32,040 nt of DNA from Oceanobacillus alkalisoli (GTDB lineage Bacteria > Bacillota > Bacilli > Bacillales > Amphibacillaceae). Location of the stretch: NCBI RefSeq assembly GCF_021556485.1, contig NZ_JAKGBW010000026.1:1-32040 (forward strand). The letters are read 5' to 3'. This document shows positions 28,586 to 32,040 of the stretch, one piece after another (position 1 is the first letter of the stretch; each line of letters starts with the position of its first letter). The notes beneath the pieces were generated by a model, which made no database searches, was not told the origin of the DNA, and was given only the letters and a program-made list of their open reading frames with translations. The translations under genes were made by a program, and so were the position numbers.

Positions 28586-29785
28586 TTGAATATTAATGAA
28601 AAGGATCAATTTCAACATATGTTGGATAATAGTTTGTACCATCATTTTTCAACTCATAACCGATATTCACGATTCTAAAATCTTAGGATATGAGGGTTTA
28701 TTACGATCAAGCTGTACTAAAAATCCAGAATCACTATTTAATACAGCAATAAATTTAAAAAAGATATTTGAATTGGATTTATACTCAATTAATACGGCGA
28801 TACAGACTTTTAACGATTACGTAGATAAAACTACCTCAGACACTCACTTGTTTTTAAACATCCACCCAACTACTCTTGTTTCGCCAAACTTCAAAAATAT
28901 ATTATGTGATAGAATTGAAAATTCAAAAATAACGACTAATTGCCTTGTATTAGAGACTCAATTTTCGCAGCTCAAACTAGGCAGGTACACCTTGATATAA
29001 CTAGGTAAGCCCGCAAACCAATACTGTAGTTGACTTTTGAATAACTTTTTGAATTTCTTGTTCGTTTTATTCAAAGCATCTTCAAGAAGCTCGATTAGCT
29101 GTTGTAATGCAACTGACTAATCCAGTTCATTTACTTCGCCACAAAGTTCATAAAACATTCCGCCAAGTGTGCGGTCATCTGTACTACAGCGATTTTGCCA
29201 AGACAAAAGGATATATCTTGAAAAGACAATAGTCGTGTGGCTAATTAGTAAATCATAGGATCTACCTTGAAATTCCTTTTGTAATTTCAATAGGGATTTT
29301 GTCGCCTTGAAAAAGCCTTCAATGTCCCAGCACATTCCATAAATTCGAATAATTTCTGTTTCTGTTAAGGTACAGTCTGTACTTAAGATAGCTAACCATT
29401 CACTTCTTTTATTACGATTTCGAACGAATACAACTTTTACTGGTACTCCGTTTGCCATCGTTGTATGAATGGAACGCAAGATACTTTTGTTTCCTGAAGT
29501 TGGTGTCGCTAGAAGATAAAGCTCTTTTAAACTAACACGTTTTTCACCAATCAAATAACGTTGATTGGTAGCTTTCACCATGCGAATCACATCCATACCT
29601 TGTTCCACAATAGATTGAATTAGTGGCTGCTGGGTAAACCAGCTATCCATTAACACATAAGACGTATCTATTCCTGCAGAAAGTGCACGAGATATCATTG
29701 ATTTACAGCAAACTCATTAGATATTGATTATGTACAGGGGTTTTTAATGGGAAAGCCAGATAAATTAAGCAAATTAATGATATAG
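28586..29785 (+). pseudogene. EAL-domain (c-di-GMP phosphodiesterase-like) gene, interrupted
   Basis: TTG 28586 after AGGGAG starts NINEKDQFQHMLDNSLYHHF. One extra T near 28648 shifts the frame, and the sequence resumes as QLITDIHDSKILGYEGLLRS (the E-x-L motif is GYEGLLR), continuing through SLFNTAINLKKIFELDLYSI and LFLNIHPTTLVSPNFKNILC to LVLET at about 28957. There an IS4-family remnant on the opposite strand begins. After it, at 29708-29785, the plus strand gives the end of an EAL domain, ANSLDIDYVQGFLMGKPDKL ... MI stop. About 80-100 residues of the domain's second half are missing. So the gene has a frameshift, an insertion and a deletion. Stand-alone EAL proteins break down or sense c-di-GMP, and the next gene is a PilZ c-di-GMP receptor. 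Confidence 0.8.
28959..29700 (-). mobile_element. IS4-family insertion sequence remnant
   Basis: The C-terminal half of a transposase on the minus strand, embedded in the EAL gene. Visible: TSYVLMDSWFTQQPLIQSIV (second catalytic Asp region), IRMVKATNQRYLIGEKRVSL, the YREK region IYGMCWDIEGFFKATKSLLK where the usual Arg is Cys, and LISHTTIVFSRYILLSWQNR. An in-frame TAG at 29117-29119 follows NELD; after it the frame continues VALQQLIELLEDALNKTNKK ... LQYWFAGLPSYIKVYLP to TGA at 28959. The N-terminal half and the 5' end of the element are absent; the break with EAL sequence is at about 29700. It is inactive. Confidence 0.75.
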
Positions 29786-29798
29786 CAGGTGATTTAAA

Positions 29799-30353
29799 TT
29801 GAATAGTATATTCTTAATAATGTTTTTAATATTATTATCATTTTTTTCAATTTTTTTAATAATGTTATTAATTTATAGGAAATATTCAAAGCAAAAAGAA
29901 ATGGATATTAAAGAACTGAATGAACAAATAGTATCTTTAGAAGAAAAATTAAAAGATAAAGAGAGAAGAAATTTTCTACGTCTTCCAATAGGCAATGAAG
30001 TATGTAAATTTTACATACTAAAAATTGGTGACAAAGATATTGATTTAGTTAAAAACCGTATGGGAGAAGGAATAATAAGTGACATTAGCTTTACTGGATT
30101 ACACTTAGAATCAATATATAATCTGCCTGTTAAAGATGCTGTTGAGATTAAAATGGAATTCGAATTTGATAATCACGAATTTGAAATAAGAGGATTATTG
30201 ATGCGAAAAGAGGAGCACATTAATAGTAATAAACTTATTTATGGCGTTAAATTCATTGAAGCAGAAACTAGGGCGCAAAATGACCTAAACAAATTGATTA
30301 GAAACAAAGAACTTGAGAAAAGAAGAAAAATGCTTGAGCAAAAGGAAGTTTAA
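29799..30353 (+). CDS. membrane-anchored PilZ-domain protein
   Basis: 184 residues: one N-terminal transmembrane helix (IFLIMFLILLSFFSIFLIML, residues 4-23), a coiled coil (YSKQKEMDIKELNEQIVSLE to about residue 57), then a PilZ domain starting at RRNFLRLPIG, with GIISDISFTGLHLES for the D-x-S-x-x-G motif and IYGVKFIEAE near its end, and a charged C-terminal helix. PilZ domains bind c-di-GMP through an R-x-x-x-R and D/N-x-S-x-x-G pair; here the first motif reads RRNFLR. It starts at TTG 29799 after AGGTGA, 13 bases past the EAL remnant's stop, so EAL and PilZ were one operon. With the EAL gene dead, its partner is uncertain. Confidence 0.8.
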   Translation: MNSIFLIMFLILLSFFSIFLIMLLIYRKYSKQKEMDIKELNEQIVSLEEKLKDKERRNFLRLPIGNEVCKFYILKIGDKDIDLVKNRMGEGIISDISFTGLHLESIYNLPVKDAVEIKMEFEFDNHEFEIRGLLMRKEEHINSNKLIYGVKFIEAETRAQNDLNKLIRNKELEKRRKMLEQKEV

Positions 30354-30354
30354 T

Positions 30355-30541
30355 ATGAAATCCTTATTTATCTAATAAGACAATAATTGAGCCGTATAAA
30401 AAAGCCATTGAACTCAAAGTGGACGTGCAGTTTAAAATAATCTTAAAAGAAGAAATGTTGAGAAGAGGGATTGATTTTAATATTAAAAAGCGAAAAACGT
30501 TAAATAAAATAATACTCTTTTCTAAAAAACTAGTAAAATAA
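30355..30541 (+). pseudogene. Sda-like sporulation inhibitor, broken by a 4-bp duplication
   Basis: ATG 30355 after AAGGAAG starts MKSLFI and stops. The bases TTATTTAT contain a tandem copy of TTAT. Removing one copy gives a continuous frame of 60 residues, MKSLSNKTIIEPYKKAIELK followed by VDVQFKIILKEEMLRRGIDF, to TAA 30539. The pattern LS-x-x-x-IIE-x-Y-x-KA-x-EL-x-x-D-x-x-F-x-x-x-L-x-x-E-x-x-RR matches Sda, the checkpoint peptide that binds sporulation histidine kinases. The C-terminal 20 residues are longer and more basic than standard Sda. It overlaps the end of the PilZ gene context by design of an operon (ATG two bases after its stop). Confidence 0.6.
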
Positions 30542-30557
30542 AATTAGTAAATAAAAA

Positions 30558-30929
30558 GTGGTGATTACTATATACAGCATACTTTTAGTTGATGATTCAT
30601 CCTTTATGAGAAAGTATATTGCAAATATACTGAACGATACGAAAAAATATAATGTCATAGCTGAAGCTTCAAACGGTCGAGAGGCAATACTAAAATTTCA
30701 CTCATATAAACCAGATATAGTTATAATGGATGTAACTATGGATGAGATGGACGGAATACAAGCGCTAAAACATTTAGTAAGATTATATCCAGGAATTAAG
30801 GTTATTATGTGCTCATCTCTAGGTCACCACTTTTATGTAGACGAGTGTTTAAAAAATGGAGCAAAGGCTTTTCTTGTTAAGTCCAACCTTAAAGAAATTT
30901 TAAATGTATTGGATAAGGTAGTTGCTTAA
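30558..30929 (+). CDS. CheY-like response regulator receiver
   Basis: A single receiver domain of about 118-123 residues with no output domain. Seen: SILLVDDSSFMRKYIANIL with the acidic pair, DIVIMDVTMDEMDGIQALK with the phospho-acceptor Asp, IMCSSLGHH with the Ser/Thr switch position, and KAFLVKS with the conserved Lys. The usual Pro after the phospho-acceptor loop (M-P-x-MDG) is Asp here. The start is uncertain: homologues begin at about IYSILLVDD, where the codon is ATA (30573) and not ATG, with GGTGA correctly spaced before it. GTG at 30558 or 30561 opens the frame but lacks a ribosome site. The gene may therefore be poorly expressed, in line with its decayed EAL and Sda-like neighbours. 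Confidence 0.75.
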   Translation: MVITIYSILLVDDSSFMRKYIANILNDTKKYNVIAEASNGREAILKFHSYKPDIVIMDVTMDEMDGIQALKHLVRLYPGIKVIMCSSLGHHFYVDECLKNGAKAFLVKSNLKEILNVLDKVVA

Positions 30930-30997
30930 CTATATTTATTATTCAAGTATACTATATAAAGCAGATAAAAACTTCATTAACATTGCGGACATAAGTG

Positions 30998-31113
30998 AAT
31001 GAATTTCATAATTACCAAAGTCGGCATTTCCATCACCATATGTAGTTGGGAACGAACCAGCTCAACTACATATGGTGATGGTGAAGCATTAAATACGTAT
31101 TATGAAATTCATT
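30998..31113. repeat. 116-bp double-palindrome element, copy B
   Basis: The outer perfect 14-bp inverted repeat is AATGAATTTCATAA (30998-31011) / TTATGAAATTCATT (31100-31113). The inner perfect 18-bp hairpin is CATCACCATATGTAGTTG / CAACTACATATGGTGATG around loop GGAACGAACCAGCT. It differs from copy A at six positions. It lies just downstream of the receiver gene. Confidence 0.85.
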
Positions 31114-31170
31114 AAAGTATCTTTTTAAAATTATTTTACACAAATTTTACACATTTCATACAAAAAACCT

Positions 31171-31311
31171 TGTGAGATCAGTGTTTATAGACCCATATCG
31201 ATCCCGGTCACTGATTTCGAAGAGCTTTATCAAGAAAAGATACCTCGCCTAATAGATTTGAAATATCATTCTATTACAGACGCTGTGTTAGAACTTGATA
31301 GTTGTTGGTAA
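31171..31311 (+). pseudogene. C-terminal coding remnant, family not recognised
   Basis: An open stretch without start: SVYRPISIPVTDFEELYQEK then IPRLIDLKYHSITDAVLELD and a stop at 31309. The amphipathic, regular composition looks like a true protein tail and not chance. It resembles the ends of large nuclease or helicase-like proteins, but I cannot name the family. Confidence 0.35.
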
Positions 31312-31421
31312 TATACAGCATATTTTTATGACTTCTCAGGAGAACTTATATAATAATGAGGCTTCCGTATCATGAATTTAAACTAAATGGATCACACATT
31401 TGATGCTATTGAAGTCTCCGA

Positions 31422-31450
31422 TTGAATAAGAAAGGTTTATATATTAGAAT
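31422..31450 (+). promoter_or_regulatory. promoter for the small RNA at 31457
   Basis: TTGAAT (31422-31427), a 17-bp spacer and TAGAAT (31445-31450): a good sigma-A match placed directly before a structured non-coding stretch. Confidence 0.6.
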
Positions 31451-31456
31451 ATAGAC

Positions 31457-31543
31457 AGTTGCCCGCATCAAGTGCGGCGGGGATTTGTCAGGATAAAGTA
31501 ATCACTCAACTAGCCAGGATAAGCTGAGGGTGATTGCTTTTTT
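31457..31543 (+). ncRNA. putative small RNA, orphan type I antitoxin-like
   Basis: About 87 bases from the promoter to a T run. It contains a 5' hairpin CCCGC / GCGGG (about 31462-31480) and a 3' intrinsic terminator. The pieces GCCCGCATCAAGTGCGGCGG and GAGGGTGATTGCTTTTTT resemble, from memory, antitoxin RNAs of Gram-positive type I loci that face small holin-like toxins. No toxin frame with a ribosome site is found on the minus strand opposite or just beyond it, so it would be an orphan. Confidence 0.45.
31498..31543 (+). terminator. terminator of the small RNA
   Basis: AGTAATCAC (31498-31506) pairs with GTGATTGCT (31530-31538), with one T-G pair and further pairing inside (CTAGC/GCT), followed by five to six T. 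Confidence 0.7.
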
Positions 31544-31748
31544 GTGGCATAAATTTGGCATGAAACATGAAATCATTAATGAGTATTACAGATAACCTTA
31601 AACTTAAAAATGTCTGCAGACCCTTTATTTATTGGGATATGCAGACTCTATCGGTAACTAGAGATGACAGTAAGTTAATTGTTTCATCACCTTGGCAGGG
31701 TGAATATCATAGTGTACGTCATTTTTAATAAAGACAATAGGTGAGTAT
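31544..31748. other. non-coding stretch before the IS21-type end
   Basis: No gene is recognised. GTCTGCAGAC (31611-31620) is a 10-bp palindrome, and TGCAGAC recurs at about 31640. Nothing else can be supported. Confidence 0.35.
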
Positions 31749-31831
31749 TGCGGACAGAATGAGCCAGCAGTGCGGAGTTTTGAGCCACCGTTTGCGGATA
31801 ATAGAGCCAGTGAATGGGGACAAGAGAGCCA
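31749..31831 (+). repeat. four 22-bp-spaced terminal repeats of the IS21-type end
   Basis: TGCGGACAGAATGAGCCA (31749), TGCGGAGTTTTGAGCCA (31771), TGCGGATAATAGAGCCA (31793) and TGGGGACAAGAGAGCCA (31815). Starts are exactly 22 bases apart. These are probably transposase sites. Confidence 0.8.
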
Positions 31832-31930
31832 CTATCAAAAAGACCATTATACATGCCTAATGTGGTGCGAATTTATTAGTCCGCCATCATTGACTTAACT
31901 TTTGTCCGTGTAGTTGTAACTGCTAAACTA

Positions 31931-32002
31931 GACTCAACAGTTTTCCACAAATAAGAGTAAACAGTTTTCACCAATTAAGACTAAACGGTTTACTAATTCC
32001 AT
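31931..32002 (+). repeat. three tandem 24-bp repeats in the IS21-type leader
   Basis: Units start at 31931, 31955 and 31979: GACTCAACAGTTTTCCAC, GAGTAAACAGTTTTCACC and GACTAAACGGTTTACTAA, each followed by an AT-rich hexamer. Spacing is exactly 24. Probably subterminal binding sites or an operator of the transposase gene. Confidence 0.65.
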
Positions 32003-32040
32003 ATCCCTTTCGGTATACTTAAATCGGAGTATGTCGAAGG

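Larger units (their letters stand above)
31749..32040 (+). mobile_element. IS21-family insertion sequence, left end
   Basis: The left terminus begins near 31749 with TGCGGACAGAATGAGCCA and carries repeated binding-site-like units (31749-31831), as IS21-family ends do. No open frame is complete before the window edge; the istA gene would start beyond 32040. The leader contains a second set of repeats at 31931-32002. Confidence 0.65.

Noticed and set aside
29117-29698. A functional standalone transposase gene
   Set aside because: The N-terminal half is missing, the conserved Arg of the YREK region is Cys, and a premature stop precedes the true C-terminus.
19922-31113. The 116-bp elements as retron RNA genes
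   Set aside because: No reverse transcriptase gene is present in the window, and three copies with terminal inverted repeats fit a mobile element better.
31749-32002. Regular repeats that could suggest a CRISPR array
   Set aside because: Spacing is 22-24 bp from unit start to unit start with no true spacers, units are not identical, and there are no cas genes; an IS21 end explains them.

Overview
The window looks like chromosome from a low-GC Gram-positive spore former of the Bacillaceae. A halotolerant Virgibacillus/Oceanobacillus-type genome is a guess from style; the genus cannot be fixed from sequence alone. The basis is gene order matching the Bacillus yerB-yerC-pcrB-pcrA-ligA-yerH ... 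gatCAB ... dgkB-yefA region, GGAGG-type ribosome sites, TTG/GTG starts and Bacillaceae-type dispersed palindromes.

Layout. (1) 1-126 is the tail of an IS3-family element, followed by a degenerate tandem repeat (206-515). (2) 712-8356 is a co-oriented housekeeping block: DUF3048 lipoprotein YerB, TrpR-like YerC, PcrB (archaeal-type ether lipid synthesis), PcrA helicase, LigA ligase and the CamS lipoprotein. (3) 8401-10345 holds a nested palindromic repeat, a cre-like operator overlapping a sigma-A promoter, and a 1-pyrroline-5-carboxylate dehydrogenase gene. (4) 10492-11912 is an RNPP-type (NprR/PlcR-like) regulator followed by a 45-residue exported pro-peptide, apparently a self-contained quorum-sensing pair. 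(5) 12156-18090 is gatCAB, a tandem hairpin repeat, diacylglycerol kinase and the 23S rRNA methyltransferase RlmCD.

After the RlmCD terminator (18233) the character changes. 18234-32040 is AT-rich accessory DNA with long non-coding gaps, broken genes and mobile-element debris. It carries a small HD hydrolase resembling alarmone hydrolases, a WYL-domain regulator, a uracil-DNA-glycosylase-like protein, a WG-repeat protein, two unknown small proteins, a decayed second WYL gene and an unknown polytopic membrane protein. It then carries a type I toxin-antitoxin-like locus (frameshifted toxin), a ParE remnant, an unknown 140-residue protein, and a decaying c-di-GMP/sporulation group: an EAL gene broken by an IS4-family remnant, a PilZ protein, an Sda-like gene broken by a 4-bp duplication, and a CheY-like receiver. 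The window ends with an apparent orphan antitoxin-type small RNA and the left end of an IS21-family element.

The most unusual structural signal is a set of three elements, each exactly 116 bp (19922, 25611, 30998). Each has an outer inverted repeat and an inner long hairpin with a partly conserved loop. Two copies are about 95% identical; the third has diverged in stem sequence but keeps the length, architecture and loop core. All three lie in the accessory segment. None of the functional calls was tested by database search; they rest on motif recognition.
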